Source: Phoronis australis (Eukaryota > Phoronida > Phoronidae). Taken from it: a DNA stretch of 64,000 nt. Positions 23,801 to 38,800 of this stretch are shown piece by piece; position 1 is the first letter of the stretch, and the number at the start of each line of letters is the position of its first letter. A model generated the notes under the pieces. It saw nothing but the letters and a program-made list of their open reading frames with translations, was not told where the DNA came from and ran no database searches. The stretch is taken from assembly GCA_002633005.1 (NCBI GenBank), contig NMRA01000054.1, forward strand, positions 252,952 to 316,951, written 5' to 3'. Both the position numbers and the translations under genes were made by a program.

Positions 23801-26800
23801 CGTCACCTCTAACTCCACTTTTAAACTAGCTCAAATCTGCCTCACGATAGAGATCCCAAAAGCATGAGGTCACATTCTAGATCGAGTTGTGTACCTTGTA
23901 TTTACTGCTTTTCATGGGCTTATATACTGTACAACCCATACGACTTCAGACAAAATGAACTGATATTCCCCGTCAGATGGGCAGAAGCTAAATACGTCAT
24001 TAGAGTAGCCTTCCCTCCTTGACCAATAACGAAAGGAGGATAAACAGTAAAGTTAGTAAGGTGGCTAAGCCATTGTGTAATTAGAATTAACCTGTCATAA
24101 CAGCTATTACCAGTATTCTGGATCAGGCTGACACAACTGAGGAACTTAAAATCCGTGAGTCACTTCACATCAGCTGGCTCAAGTCTGAACTGAATAAGCA
24201 GCTGGCACACAGCAGACTGTTACTGGTCTTAGGAATTGTCTTATTGTTTTGTTGCTATGGTGCGTGCTGATGGCTCTACTGTACACTGTGTGGGTCAAGA
24301 TTGTTAGATGTCCCTGACTGCTTGTCCTGATGATGATGTTTGAGACATTGAAACACGTTGAAGTTGAAAAATCTTGTTTTTATGAATATTACCACAGTCA
24401 TTTTTGCTGTTAACAGAATTTGCAGTAATGGCAGGAAAATGATATACTTTTATTTCAGTCTTGTATGGTATGAATGTTTGTATAAGGCTACAGACTAAAG
24501 CATGAATATCAGCCAACACATCAATATGCCCATCCATGTTTTACAGAACCTTCTTCAAGCACACAGAAACAGAATTGCATATGATACAAGTAAAGGCCCT
24601 TTCATACCAACATCAACATGTCGGTGTTGAGGGACTGTCGGTCAGCATGACCTTCAATACTGGATCAAAGTGAACAGCGCAACTTTTAAGTTGAATGTCT
24701 TCACTCAACAGAGGGATACAACAAAGTGCCATCAATGCTTAAAGTGGTATAAACAGGTACTATTGGAGTCCTCGGCAGGTGTCACTGTCAATAACAGCAT
24801 ATTAAGATGTGAAAAACTACTACTGCGTAACATTTTTGGAGTTCCATCTTGAAATAACTTCAACAAACTGCAAATAACTGTAAAAGCCGGTCTGAAAGGT
24901 ACCATTAACTTGGCAGTTTATATATGGATGCTTCTCTGGCACAGGTGTTAAGCTGCTAAGAAAGGTTCATCCAACTTCGCAGTTAACATTCGACGATACT
25001 TTAATAGCAGTTGGTATGAAAAGGCCTCACACTGCACCGTGAACATATTACCTATTCATGCTATACCTGGGACAATGCCATCTGCACACAAGGCCTAGCA
25101 CTACACCATGTACAAACCTTCTCATGATAAACACCTGGGACAATGCCATCTGCACACAAGGCCTAGCACTGCACCATGTCCATACCTATTCATGATAAAC
25201 ACCTGGGACAATGCCATCTGCACACACGCATTAACTCACCTTCTATGTAAATTTTTCTTCGCTTCGTTTCAGCAATATTTCGGTGGAACTGAGGCTGGCC
25301 AGCTTTTGTCTGACATATAGCTGATCCTGCGCAATTGGTACCATCCAGTTTTAAGCCACCATTCAAATTCACAAGGTAGTGATAGTAATCACTGCCTCGT
25401 ACCTCCAGTATGTCGTGTATTCTGAGGTAAAATGAAATAAAATACACACATGACCCATTTGCTCAATATTTTTGTGTACTTCATGGTAGTAAATGAAGTA
25501 AAGACAGTGAATTTTAAAGCCTAACTTCAACGGAATTTTGTTACTTTAGATGTATTAGGCTAACCAGATAGTCCTAGAAAAGCCTTTGTAAAATAAGAAA
25601 ACACAAGTTCAATCACCCAAATGTAAGCCCATAAGTGAAGCTGCCGTTTCGTGCCATGTTGCGTCACTGCGAGATCCCAGTACAAGCAACAAAAGGTTGT
25701 ATTTAATAGCCAATACGCCTAACAGTCCGTTACATTTGGCAATTTATGGCACTAGTGGGCTCACAGCAATGCTCTTAACATACTGTAAGAATCAAATTTA
25801 CATGTGTTACTGTTGAAGGTAGGCTTTAAGCACAGCTCAAGTCAAATGGGAAATGAAAGTATACACTCTGACGAGATTATGCAAAATTGGTCAAAATAAG
25901 AAAACACTACAGTTAAAATGATCAACTGAAAAAAATAAAATCAAGTTTGAAAAAGAATTGAACTCAAACTATTGATGTTATAAGGAATTAGACTCAGACT
26001 GTAATGCAACTAATTTTCAGGCTGAAAAAGAAACGCAGAAACAGTTTGGGACAAATAATTGAGTAGATAAGAATGGACGACATGCATACGAGGAGAACAC
26101 TGTAGCCTTTCAGGTTTCACTTCTAATCTACTACTACAACTATTCTTTAAAATCAAGTGTCTATTAATTAAGAGGGTTTGCTATTAATTGATAAAGACAT
26201 TTTGACAATTAAAACTAACAACTTCCCAGTAACCACTATACTTCAGCTTACTTGTCAGCAAATATCCTCTTCAAATTCAACTTTGTTTTTGACTTTGGGT
26301 CTGTTATGAAACCATCCGCCTCTTGGATCTCACTTCTGCAAGAGTGATTAGTCAAGTTGACCAAAAATAGGAGTACAAAGAGTAAATAAACTACAATCCG
26401 TAAGCCTTCAGTGCACTGACAGACAAAATGACCAGAATTCCCGGCATGACGGCTGGGTTGAGGCCAAATTCAACGTCAGAGTAATCTTCCCCTATGACCG
26501 AGAATGAACGAGGCTATTAAAATACTAAGTAAAGTAAGAAGGGTCATTCAGTAATTAGAATTTTGCACACATTATAGTTATTAACAGTCATTTTTGAAGA
26601 GCCAGTGAGGCTTAGTGTAATAGGTGCCCACCTTCTTTACTCGAGGTCGTGGGTTTGAGTCCCACTTGGTCCCACTGCTAGACCCCTGAGTCAGGTTTCT
26701 AGCTCCTCAGCTCAGTTGTAACAACATACTAATAAAAGCACAAAAATGGTTCCATGCGCGGCCTGCACACGTTTGGTACAACATGTACCAGCCTGCCTGC

Positions 26801-29800
26801 AATTCCTTTCTTAATTAACAAGACAATCATTTTTGATGTTCACAGATGTGGGAAATTTTGTCTGATTTATTTTTGTTTTGTTCTGAACCTAACTGTAAAC
26901 AGTAAGTAAACTGTGAAATAGCATGACGGACTTATAGCCTCTCATCTTCCGTGGACAGGATGTCAGGGCATTGTAAGTTACTTCCAGCCATGTCTAGCAC
27001 TCAATAAATCAGCTGAATAGACCAGAACAACGCTGGTTACATAACTTGTCAAAGATACGACCATTGTGTATTGAGCAGCAGATCGAATATTTTCAAGATT
27101 GTCAACATAGCCTTTGCGTTTGATGTCTTGGCCTCAAAATTAGAATAACCTCAACCTCTGTTTACGGACAACAACTCCAAGAATTTTCCTATTTGTACTT
27201 GAACAACATTAAGACTATAATTCACTGACAGGCAAATAGACACAATGTATACGACAAAGCAATACAAGTAATTATGGGAGCATAATAACTCCAAAAAATT
27301 CCTATAGATCACCATTTCATTTCATCTAATCAAAACATATTTAATACATTACCTCTTGTTCTTGCAAGCTATGGATGTTTTCCAGATGAAATTAAACACA
27401 CAGTTGTCTTCATTAGTCTTACTACAAAAAAACAATAGTAAGATTAACAGACAGTCATTCTATAGTCAAGAATTTGTAAACCACACCTGCACAATCTTAA
27501 TAGGACAATAACCCCATGCTTTCTGACAAAAAGTTAAGATTTAGGCAAAGTACTGCTACAACATTGGTCTCATTTTGTTGCTTACACAGACGTCTAGACT
27601 AGAGAAGAACTGACACATGGCTTCACTCCAGACCAACTCAGTTCTTTGTCACACCGAGGCAGTATAACTGTTAGAGGATTTCCAGATGATTTATAAAAAT
27701 AATTCCAATTCAAAGGCCAAGAATGCGATGATGTTGCTTGGAAAATGCAAACTAATACATAACAATAATATGCCAAGAAAGTTGATGTAGCAACACCCGA
27801 AATGATATTCTGTGGCTTTTTAAAAGCGTTGTTTTTGTCCTAGCGATGAAAACACGACTAAACTTTATTGTTTGAAAGCTTGATACTGATTCGCTCGTAG
27901 TTTCGAGACATAACAAACAAATTAAAACACTGGCTATTTTTCACGACTACATGTCTTATCATCAGACGATAAGTGGAATTAACATTCACGAAAAACCTAT
28001 GTTGAATGAGCAGCTCAAAGGTGTGTACCGCATGCTGGCTCTTCCTCCATAGGGTTGTGGGCTTTCTACCCTGTGTTGCATTCACACTGTCTCCTTGTGT
28101 GCCTCTCTCCTCTCTGTCACATGTATTTCACTGTTTACTTTGCTATGTAAATGCTCATTTCACTCACTGTGACATTTGGTCTCGAAATATAGCTAGTGCA
28201 ATTCATGTCTTTTGTGTCTCTCGGTGTTTTGCACGCCTGACGAAAGGAGAGTTTTTCGACACTACCAGTGAATCAGTGTCAAGCATTCAAACAAAAGGTT
28301 TAGTCGTGTTTTCAATGAAGTTTGTGTTAACGGAGAGCTGTTACGGAACTATATTGATTCCTATGGGAGACCAAAGAACGTTTCCAAAATGTAAAACTTA
28401 TTCTATGTACTCAATACATAGACTCGAGGCAATTTACATTGTAACCACTACCATATGAATGGAATCTGGTGTCTTATCTAATTTGGTCTAAGTCATTCAT
28501 CTAATCACTGGGAGTGATTAAAAAACCAGGTGGGTGTCTGCATTATTTAGAATGCACCTCGTAACTACAGATAGCCATGTGGTCTTACAAAACTGAATGA
28601 ACAAAACTGTATTGAAAAATTTTGTTCCAGAGGCTGAAAAACGCCTGTCAAAATGAGTGAACGTTTTCAGTAAGCTGAGCAAACTCAGCTTGTGTTGCGT
28701 ATACTAAACAAGTCTTAAACAGAAAATCCTCCCATTAAAATGCAAGAAGACCATTATCAACAGATGGTCTCGGGATTAATACAAAGGTAAAAAACAAGGC
28801 AGTTTTCAAACAAACAAAGATAATTATCCGATTTTCTGTTGAATGAACACACTTGTCACTACCTTGGCACAAACTGTGGCCCGCCAACTGTGTTTGCACA
28901 CTGTAACTTGATCACGGTCCTGGCGGCCACATTAGATGACCGTCGCTTGTTACGTGAGCAGGCATTGTTACCTTCGGAGTAGGTTAACACCAGAGTTTCA
29001 CCATCAGCTGAGAAAGAGAAGGCACTACAGTGACTGTAACAGAGTATGAATAATCAGGCGAGCAAGCTGCAAGGTGCAGTGATTGGAGAGTCTAGTTACA
29101 CAATAATTAACAATTGAGCTGGTTCACAACTGTATTCAGAGCCTGGACAGTGGATAGAGTGACATGTCTACAATCACCACATGACAACTAGGTGCTAATG
29201 TGCCAGTCAACCTTAACCAGAAGCACACGTCAGACAATAGTGGACGAGGCATGAAGGCCCACACTATCCAATGAGGTCATTTCAGCTGATATGCAAAAGG
29301 ACACATACTACCTAATGAGACCACTTAAAGCTTTTATAAGCCAGCCTACACTATCTAACCCATTAGGCTATTAAATACTTATATAAAACCCGAACTACGT
29401 CAAACAACAAGTTAACAATTTGATACAGACCACTTACTGCTACAGAAATGATCTCAATTTGCTTTTAGAATACTCAAATGAGAAATGATTTCTGGGCTTC
29501 CAAAGAACTGAAGGTTTAGCAGCGCTGGAGAATTTTTGTTTTTTTTTTGAGCTACCACTCTTTGACACAGGGTTTGAAGATTGTGTTAGGCAGGCCCTAT
29601 GAGTAGTAACTTGATAAGTTGGGCATTAATTATATGCTTAATATATTAAAATATGTCTTCACTGTCTTCACATACTAAATGTTACTACCTATCCTTGATA
29701 ATTTAATGTTTTTTATCATACCTTAACCATTGTAGTAACTTGCTGATTAATGTGACTTAAGGATTTTGAAGAGTGTTTTTAGATCAGCCCCAAGACAGAT

Positions 29801-32800
29801 TGAAACTCACAACTTCAGCGGTCCCAGTCAAACACTTGGCTAGCAGATTTAAACTCCACTCAATAAATAGCAGTGTTATAAGCGTACGTAACTAATAAAA
29901 TCACCAGCCTCAGCTTCAGAGGATAATTAAAAACCAACAGCAAGAATTGGCGATTTGCAATAAAATCCCAACACAAAATAGTTTTATAACTCTAGTCAAA
30001 GCTAATAACTTCAAGAAGCTTATCTCACCCAACAAGGATCCCCAAATCGTGTCGCTTCAATAACGGACGTTTCATGAGAACATACTTGTTGCCAGTGTTA
30101 CTGAGTGCCAGATCATTCCAATGCAAACTAATTCCACCTACCATCCATGGTCATCTGCTGTGTTTCAGTCTGACCCAACATCTCTACTTGGCCGTCTGGT
30201 GACTGGCGACACACTGCAGCAGACGGTGGGCAACCGGTGGACGAAGGTCCGTCGTGTACACCCTGACAAATGTTCAACCAGTACCTGGAGTAATAATGAG
30301 TAGCACACTAATTACGCATTATTTATTAAAAACAAATATTCAATTTGCTGTAACATTCGGAAGTTTTGCTGCAAAAGCTATCTGTGATCAGTTGCACCCA
30401 AATAGGGACTCAACTAAGTTCGGACTCAACTAAGTTCCCTAAGTCTGCCCATTTGTGTCTCTGTTTATTCACAAATGATATGTTCCTCTTTTGACTAATG
30501 AAATTTGTAATAAAATATCTAAAAATTGAGATCTTATTTCAATGAAAATGAACAAGTACTCAGCCCTTGTATTAGTGGCCTTGCACAGAAAGACCCCTAT
30601 TTATTTTCAATGATATTTGAGATTCAGCAGAGATACGACACTGTTTCAATGACAAAAATTGACTTACTACTGAAAATACAACACATCAGCAAAGAAAGGA
30701 CAACTAGTGTTTTCACAAGCCCACAAATTAGGCGAAAAGTTAAGTAACATAGCTGAGTCCCTATTTCGGACTGTTTCATGCAACCAGACATTGCGCACAA
30801 AATTAATACAGATCTTCCAAACACCATCCAAGTCTTGTAGCCAGACATATCATTTTATCCCGCCAAACACAACTCGTCAATTTTTACTGATGTTGGTACT
30901 CGTAGTAGAATTGAAGTTTAATTATTTTCTAATCCTGCAGGGACCTTAGAGCCCTTAAAGTCCACAGAAGTATTTAGCAACATGCATCCACCCACTATTG
31001 AAGTCCAATCACATAATATGTCTAAGACTTGCATTGTATAATTATTATACAATTATAATTATTGTGCGTGTATGCTGAAGCTGTCAGCAAACACGGCACA
31101 TGATGTGGCAGGGAAGATCATGGTAAACAGACATCCAGGCCCCTTCCTTCAGCTATTCTCTGGATCTAGGACAAAAACAGTATCCAAAATTGGCATATTT
31201 TTAAAGGCTTACCACATTGTTGCAAATGCTCAAAATTTTACAAAATACTGTCTGGTAACAGCTACGCCATACAAACTAAAAGCAAAGCAAATTTTCCTGA
31301 AAAGTCATTTTTGCTAAGAAAATTGACGAAATGGAAATTCACTAATGTGTGCCATATTGCGTCACAAAGTGAAGAATATTTACCATACTTTAAACACTGA
31401 GGCACGCACTCTAAGCATTAAAAATATTGAAAAGTATACGAGACATTTGAAAACACAATCATATGCTTTTTTACAATTCACAACTGAGACTGAAATTTTA
31501 TGAAAAAAGGTTTATGACATGAAAAAGTCTATACTTTTTGTGAAAAAGGTACTGAAAAAATCTTAATAGGAAATAATTTGCACAGTTCAACATTAACTCT
31601 TATTTCATTCATTTATGGCTTTTGTAGTGATTCATCTCAAAATCTATTGACGAGGTAAGTTCATGAGTATTCCTGATTGTGATCAACATTTCATACTAAT
31701 ATAGGGTGCTACTGTTATGTGCCGGACCAAAACAATTTCAATGCAAGGAACAACTGAATTCCTTGTTTTATTAGTAAATAAATGTCGTGATCCATGTTCA
31801 TTTTGAGTAGTAATAACCAAAGTTCAGTTTGTACCAGGATATTGATGTGTATTGGTAGGAAAATGCCTCAGTCTTGACAATAAATCGACCTAGAATTACT
31901 TTAGTATGTACTTCCTAATATACTCACTTGTTATTCTTACTGTCCTTCAGAGGCCAGCTGCTGGTCACCCGAGACAGCAGACGCAAGTCATACTTATCAC
32001 CACTATACTGAAACACGCACTCCTCAATGGCAGGAGGACAGGCTAAAATAGTTGGCCAGCGAAATACAACATCACATGTTGAGCTCTGGAAACATAAAAC
32101 ACACACATAATTCATAATGGATATCAAAGACAATGGTCTTCATTTGAAGCCGTTTAAAAAGGCTCAATTTTATCCCACTTAAAAAATATAAGGAATGGTA
32201 AAGCCTGATGTGATCACAAAAATACTTTTAAATACTGACTCAGAAGTTAAGTTTAAATATTGAAGGTTAAATACAAGATTATGTTTTTTTGGAAAATGTT
32301 AGCTTTTAAACTTAATTTTTTTTGTAAAACTCATAGCTACATGATGCTATAAACATAGCACAGACCCTTCACTGTGGAACTTGCAGGCTAATTCCTTATT
32401 TCTGTGATTGCTTTACCAAAGTAGTTAAAAACTCAACTAGCAACGATATGAATATGAAGCAAGTTGAAAATTACCAAATGCTGCTAAGAATGAGTTTTGT
32501 GTCGAAAATGATCCACCGTAAATCACTCAACCGTATCCACTAAGCATCGTGTCGTGGTGTTGGGGAACAACAATGCATGATGCGGGCTATGTGAGCCCCC
32601 AACGTATGTTATTTGCAGAATTTTTTTGTTTTCACATTTACAAGTTGTTAATGAATACAAAGACAACTGTATTTTGTTTAGCATGGTTATGTTCAAACAG
32701 CGTTGTCATTTAGTTCATGCTATACATTAGCACAGTTAGGAGCATGCAAATACATCAATAAAAGCAATTGCTACAATGTTTAATGTCATTGCAGAACATC

Positions 32801-35800
32801 TGAATTGGAGCAAGAGGAATTTCAAAATTTTAAAATTATCAATTTACTAACAAACAAAACCAGAAGTGACATAGTCAGTACATGTTGAAAATGTCGGCCA
32901 TATTGAGTGCATTTCGCAATAATTTTAGTAATGTTGTGTTTCCGTTTCATTCTTGCTGAAGTTGCTGAAGTAATGAACTGGATACCTCAAGTGAATGTGG
33001 TCACCGGTGATGGTTACGCAGTTTAGAAATTTATTATTATTAGGATTATTCAACACAACTGTATGCAGTGGTCAATCACCAGCCACATTTAGACCACAGC
33101 TCCAGCAAGACCGAAACATCTACATGTCTGAGTGCCAACAGCAAAAACATTTTTCAGTACGATAACATCTTCAACTATATCAGAAGTTTGTACAACATAC
33201 ATAAGTCAACATAACATCACTATAATTAATTCCTTCAATCATGCACAATTTTTGGCGAGTTACCTGTCACTGCCAAATGCAACGATCGGCAAGTTGGGCA
33301 CTTGATCTAGTTAAAATCCCCAATTTCATGGCAGATAACTTCAGTTTAAAGACATTGGTAGACAACAGGAGACAGTTTTCCAAGTACTGAACTGGTGTTT
33401 TAAGCTTTTTGAAAGAAATCTGTCGATCCATTACCTGTCGAACCACTATTGATGCAATTCCCTTTAAACTGTCCATCATTAAGGATTAGTTGACTCAAAT
33501 TCAAAATCATACCGATTTAGGATCAGAGTTTAAATTGCCAGACATGAGATGAAATATGTACCAGTGCCAGTAGGGTACAAATTTCAACAAAAATCCTTCA
33601 TTGACCCTTGATAGTATTTAGTCACATGAAATCTTCAGTACTCTTAGACATTCAGACGAATATCGGGATTAACTCAAAAAATTCCCAAGTATTCTGTATT
33701 CCCATTGTGTCTTTCGACAACGAAGAGACAACAGGAATGAAGCGCAATACAACAGAATACAATTCAAACGACCACGTCATTTTCACTTTCGCAATGTGCT
33801 TACGATTAACTCTGGTACAGATTTTTTGTTATTTTTATTTAATTAATGAAAATAGTCATAATAAAACATGAAAATACTCTAATATGCCACATGGACTAGA
33901 AACATGTTAACAATATTGTAACATTTGTTTTTTCAAACTCAACGGACAAACTTAAAGACAAAGTAACTTACACTTAGCAATATAGGTTTGGTGCCGCTGG
34001 TTGCAGTACGATCACACTCAAAGATGATCTGTGACTTGGCATGACCATCAGCTATGAAAGTAGAGTTCAGAGACATAGCATAGTAAAATGGTGATAAGTA
34101 ATGACAATCACACATCTTGCCATGGTGGCTAAAAGTGAACAAAACGTTATTTTTTGTTAGGTCATCAACATAGTTGTGATTCTTGTAAACCATTGTAATC
34201 CATTGGATCCACAGCAGTCAACAACAGACGGCAAATGCACCCGACTGTGAAGAAACATTTAATACCTTGTCAATATATTCAATCACCAGCTGGTGATAGA
34301 GAAATCGTTGACATTTTAATCAAGTTTAGTAATATGACACTCACTCAGTTAAATGCTTGCCTCTAAAATGAGTTCACTATCAACTGGTTAAAACATAAAT
34401 TCAAAGTCTAATTCATAACAAATTGAGTTTATAACTTATCCGTGCAAAACAAGAAGACATTGTCAACTCACTACTGTCAGAACACGTAGCGCCATCTCTA
34501 TATGACAGTCTGACACGATTCTCCACAATCTCAAACCATGATTTGGCAGATGAACCAAACGATGTCTCCACCTTCTTATTGTCCCTACGACAAACGGCGG
34601 AGTTCTTGCAATTATCACTGGTGAAATCAATTACAGGCGAACAGATGTTGATGTAATATGCAATCTCCCCTACAGCCACCTGAAAGTTGATAAGATGCAT
34701 TAACTAATTCGTGAATTGCAATCAAAATACTTCACACAATCAACAGTATCCACAATGATCATCTTCCCTATGTCCAACATACCATAAGGTTATCTCAAAC
34801 CTTATTTAAAGGCCTCCATTCCAACTCGTACATCAAAAACCTAATTTTTGTCAAATAGTAAAAGTATATACTTTCTGAAAGAAAAAATATCACAGACAAT
34901 AAAAATATGTTTTATATTCATTTGCCATTATTATTACATTAACATCCTTTTTAAGTCAAAATTTCTTCTTTAAGAAAGGTACATTTGTAGCAAAATAACC
35001 CCTTGGTCGATTTTAATAAAACCTTTTTAAATGAAAAGTTAACTAGTAACCACAAAAATGCTGTTAGAAATTTACGAAAAGTTTTTTAGTTTGTTTTCTA
35101 TGACAAATCAACTTGCCTTCATATCAAAAGTCCTGACAGCGTTTTTGAGATCGATGAATAAAATTTGTTAAGTTGGGGAAGTTTCAGCCAAATCCACCAT
35201 GCCATTTTCAAAACTTGTGTTCCTAAGTTCAAACTAAGCCGATTTGCTGACGAGAATGAAGATAAGGAATTTTACTAGACACGTGAAATATTGTAAAAAT
35301 GGCCAATTTTTGTGAATAAGGTTTGATATAATCTTAATTGTGCAATTTTAGGATTTGACAGTTTGTATTTTCAACACAGACTTTACTTCACAAAAAAATG
35401 CCACTGAAACTTAAGCCGATAGTTTCACCTTTCTGTACTTTAGCACACGGGTCAGAAATGGCATGATGGTTAGGCTACAACTCTTAAGAACAAAAAAATA
35501 AGTTTGGGTGTAAAAATATCAAACAACACTCCTCTTTTCTTACACTTTTTACAGTAAGAACCTTTATCAGGTGATCTGACAAATCATTCTTCAATTATCT
35601 TTGCAAAACATAAAAATGGAAATGTTGATTTAATAGTTGCTGAAGACAAGAAAATTTACCCACACGTCAGTTTGGACTGGAAAAAATGTAATTTGTTTCT
35701 AAAAATATGCCACCAAAGACATTTTTGGTTTAATAACTTGGATGTTTAGTTTACGTCAATGAAGCTGTAAACTGAAACTACGGGCTTTTAAAACCAGGGA

Positions 35801-38800
35801 AAAATAAGTCGTAACTGTGTACATAACAGACAAGCAAAATGTTCCTCTCAAGTCTGTCTCAACACTTTACGTATTCAGGCAACAGTGCAACAAACCTTGT
35901 ATCCATTGTCCAGATTTGACACAGTCTGCTTAAGAGCAGAGAAATCAAACTCATGTTTGGTCTTCTTGTCATAGAACGTGCAGTTGTCAGACACTACTGG
36001 GCCAGACTGTGCACACACAACATTAGTCTCCCAAGTAAACAAGTACTGACAGCCATCCACCACATCAACAAGCTCAGGAACTCCCTGAAATTAAAGATGG
36101 GGAACAACAAATCAGCTCATACTAATCGTGCAGTGATATGTAACTTTTTGTGTGATGTAACCAAGGGATTATTGCACTATGTATACAACCCAGACATTGT
36201 GGTTTCAATTCAACATGTTTATGACCTATAGTTCAGAAGACTCGCAGCAAATTTATATCAAGAGTGTAAACCACTTACACAATTCACATTAAACTAAGTA
36301 ATTTCAAACACCATTTTAAAGGCAGTGTTCCAATTGGCTATTACTGAGATGCCACTACTTGTGACGTTTAACTGTACCCTAAGAACACTGCTACCAAATG
36401 TCAATACCTTATTTGGCCCTGGCATGCAGACAAACTCGATCCTGGATGACATGTTGACCCCTTCATGACCTGGACATGGTGAGCCATGAGTGTAAACTAT
36501 GGTCACCTTCCCAGAATCCTCATCTAAAAATGGTAGTCGATGTACATGGCCAATACTCTAACGAAACAAGACAGAAGTATTTCATTAAATAGTCAATGAA
36601 ATGACATCAAAAGTAAGGTAGCAGGCCAACATTTATTTAATTGTTCATGCTTTAAAGGTGAACCAAGCGGTTTAAATTTTCTGCTTATTTACACAATACA
36701 AGGTGCGGTTTTACTATCATTTTCTTACAATAATTAGAAAGCTACTACAGAGCCACAACTGGCTTCCTTCATTTGAAAACTCATGCCTAAAATGTGTCCA
36801 CTTGAACAATGACAAAAATACAAATAGCAATTTACAATGTCAAAGTGAAACACTGTCAGGATACTCAAATAGTTTTGAAAATTGAAAATGAGATTGTAGG
36901 TGACAATGAAATTCCAGGTCACAACTTGAAAATCATGTTTGTCATTAAGAACTTTCCATCATTCGTATTTGAATTAATATTAGGTGTTCATTAGACTTAT
37001 TTATGTGCCTACTAATCAAAGCTGAAAGTCAGCTGGCGCCAGCTATACACCTGAAGGTTAACACTTAGCGTTTTACAAAATCAATACTCAATATTTTGTC
37101 AAATACAAAAATAGCCAGGAAGGAGCGCTAATAAAAGTAGTTGAATCTGTTTGAAAATGATACTTGAGCTTATTACACAATATATCTTTCAGTCAAGCTT
37201 CTTGATAATAATCAAAAGACAACAAAAATGCTGTCGAGAAAAGAGGGCGCTACCGCAGTCAAATCTGAGTGAAAAATCGACTTATCCCCTGCATCCCTGC
37301 CACATAACTCTCTGTCAGGTTTCCACCGTATCTGCCAAGCCAGTTCTGACAAAAATTGACACACAAGCAATATCTCTAAGATAGCCAATAGGCAGGGACA
37401 CAACCATATAACTCCCCACCATATCACTTTGGGTTAAATATCATCACTATCTGTCAAACAGTTTTTGAGATAATCAACAGACAAACAAAGGTAGCGACCC
37501 ATAATGTCAAACTGACAGACAAGATGTTGACCATATATGACCACACAATGTTTTATGACACATAAAAATAAAATCGATACAGTAGAAACTTGATTGAATC
37601 ATTCAATTCAAAGATCGGCTTACTGCACCAAATGACCCAAACTTCAAATTTTCTCAAGTCTCAACTGACCGTAGGGGTTTCTCCAGATTTTACTCGACAA
37701 GCAGAGGCCAACGGAGGACAAAGCTTCCCTGGTATAGGATTCAAGGGTCGGCAGATATTTATATAGTAAGAAACATCACTATAGGTACTTCGGGATGCAG
37801 CACTGACAGCTAAATGATAGCCATCATCCTTGATGAGAGGAGATAAATCCAGGTTTTCACTACCCAAAACACCACAGCTAACCTGAAGATAAACATTAGA
37901 CGCAGTGTTCAAACAAGTAAAAAATAAACAACATTTTGCAATAAAACAAAAAAATGTCACACGAGAAAGCTTGAGACAACAATCTGACTGAATGTTAGAA
38001 TGGGTCGAGACCATAGCTAAACGTTCAAAAGGTCAGAGCAAATATAAATTTACCGATAATAGTTTTGCCTGAAGTAGAGGTATGGAACCAAGAAATTAAA
38101 GAATCACTCACCTCTGTTTCACAGGCTAGCTCAGTGTGCCATGCTACATAATATGTACAGTCATCTGACTCATCGACAAACACTGGTGATCCATTGCCAC
38201 GTCCCTCAGGGCCACAGACAAAGCTAATGAATGTACTCCGTGCTCGTTTATTGTGTGAACAAACAGTCCCGTCGGTGTAATTCAGGGTTAGAACACCCTC
38301 TGTGAACTTGAGATTAGAGTTTGCCTTTCCAGCATCGAAACAACTGTTCGAGTTGAGATCTTTCTGACATGAAGCTAAAAAACATTTAGTTCAGACTCAC
38401 AGAATACAAAACAATTCAGCTATTGTATGAATCATTAGACTTCTTACACAACATTGTTGGTCACAGAGTAAAGGATACTGGTGCACATATCATTAAAGCT
38501 TTCATTCAAATCGTATTGAGATAATTGAGCACTGAACTGATGTCCACGATGGACAAAACAGACTGCAGGAAATATAAATCTTTTTGTGGACACTGGTCGA
38601 TTAGAATTATCTTGAGCTTTACAAAATACCCTCAAGTTGTGACGCTAGTCACGGTGTTTTTTCAGACTTTCCAGAGTACCTCCGTTTTTGTTCTGCCTTG
38701 AATGTGGCTTTGCTACTATTTAGCTGTTTTTTGGGTTATTTTGTAAACCTGCCATAATATTCTTCTGAAGAATGCGTTCACTTGTTTATCCAGATCCACA

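Noticed and set aside
24304-24537. Minus-strand frame ending SMSQTSSSGQAVRDI, reminiscent of retroelement debris
   Set aside because: It is too short and has no catalytic motif; I could not assign it to an element.
26640-26665. tRNA gene suggested by a B box
   Set aside because: It is the promoter head of a SINE; no full cloverleaf is present and the copy at 39990 shares the whole body.
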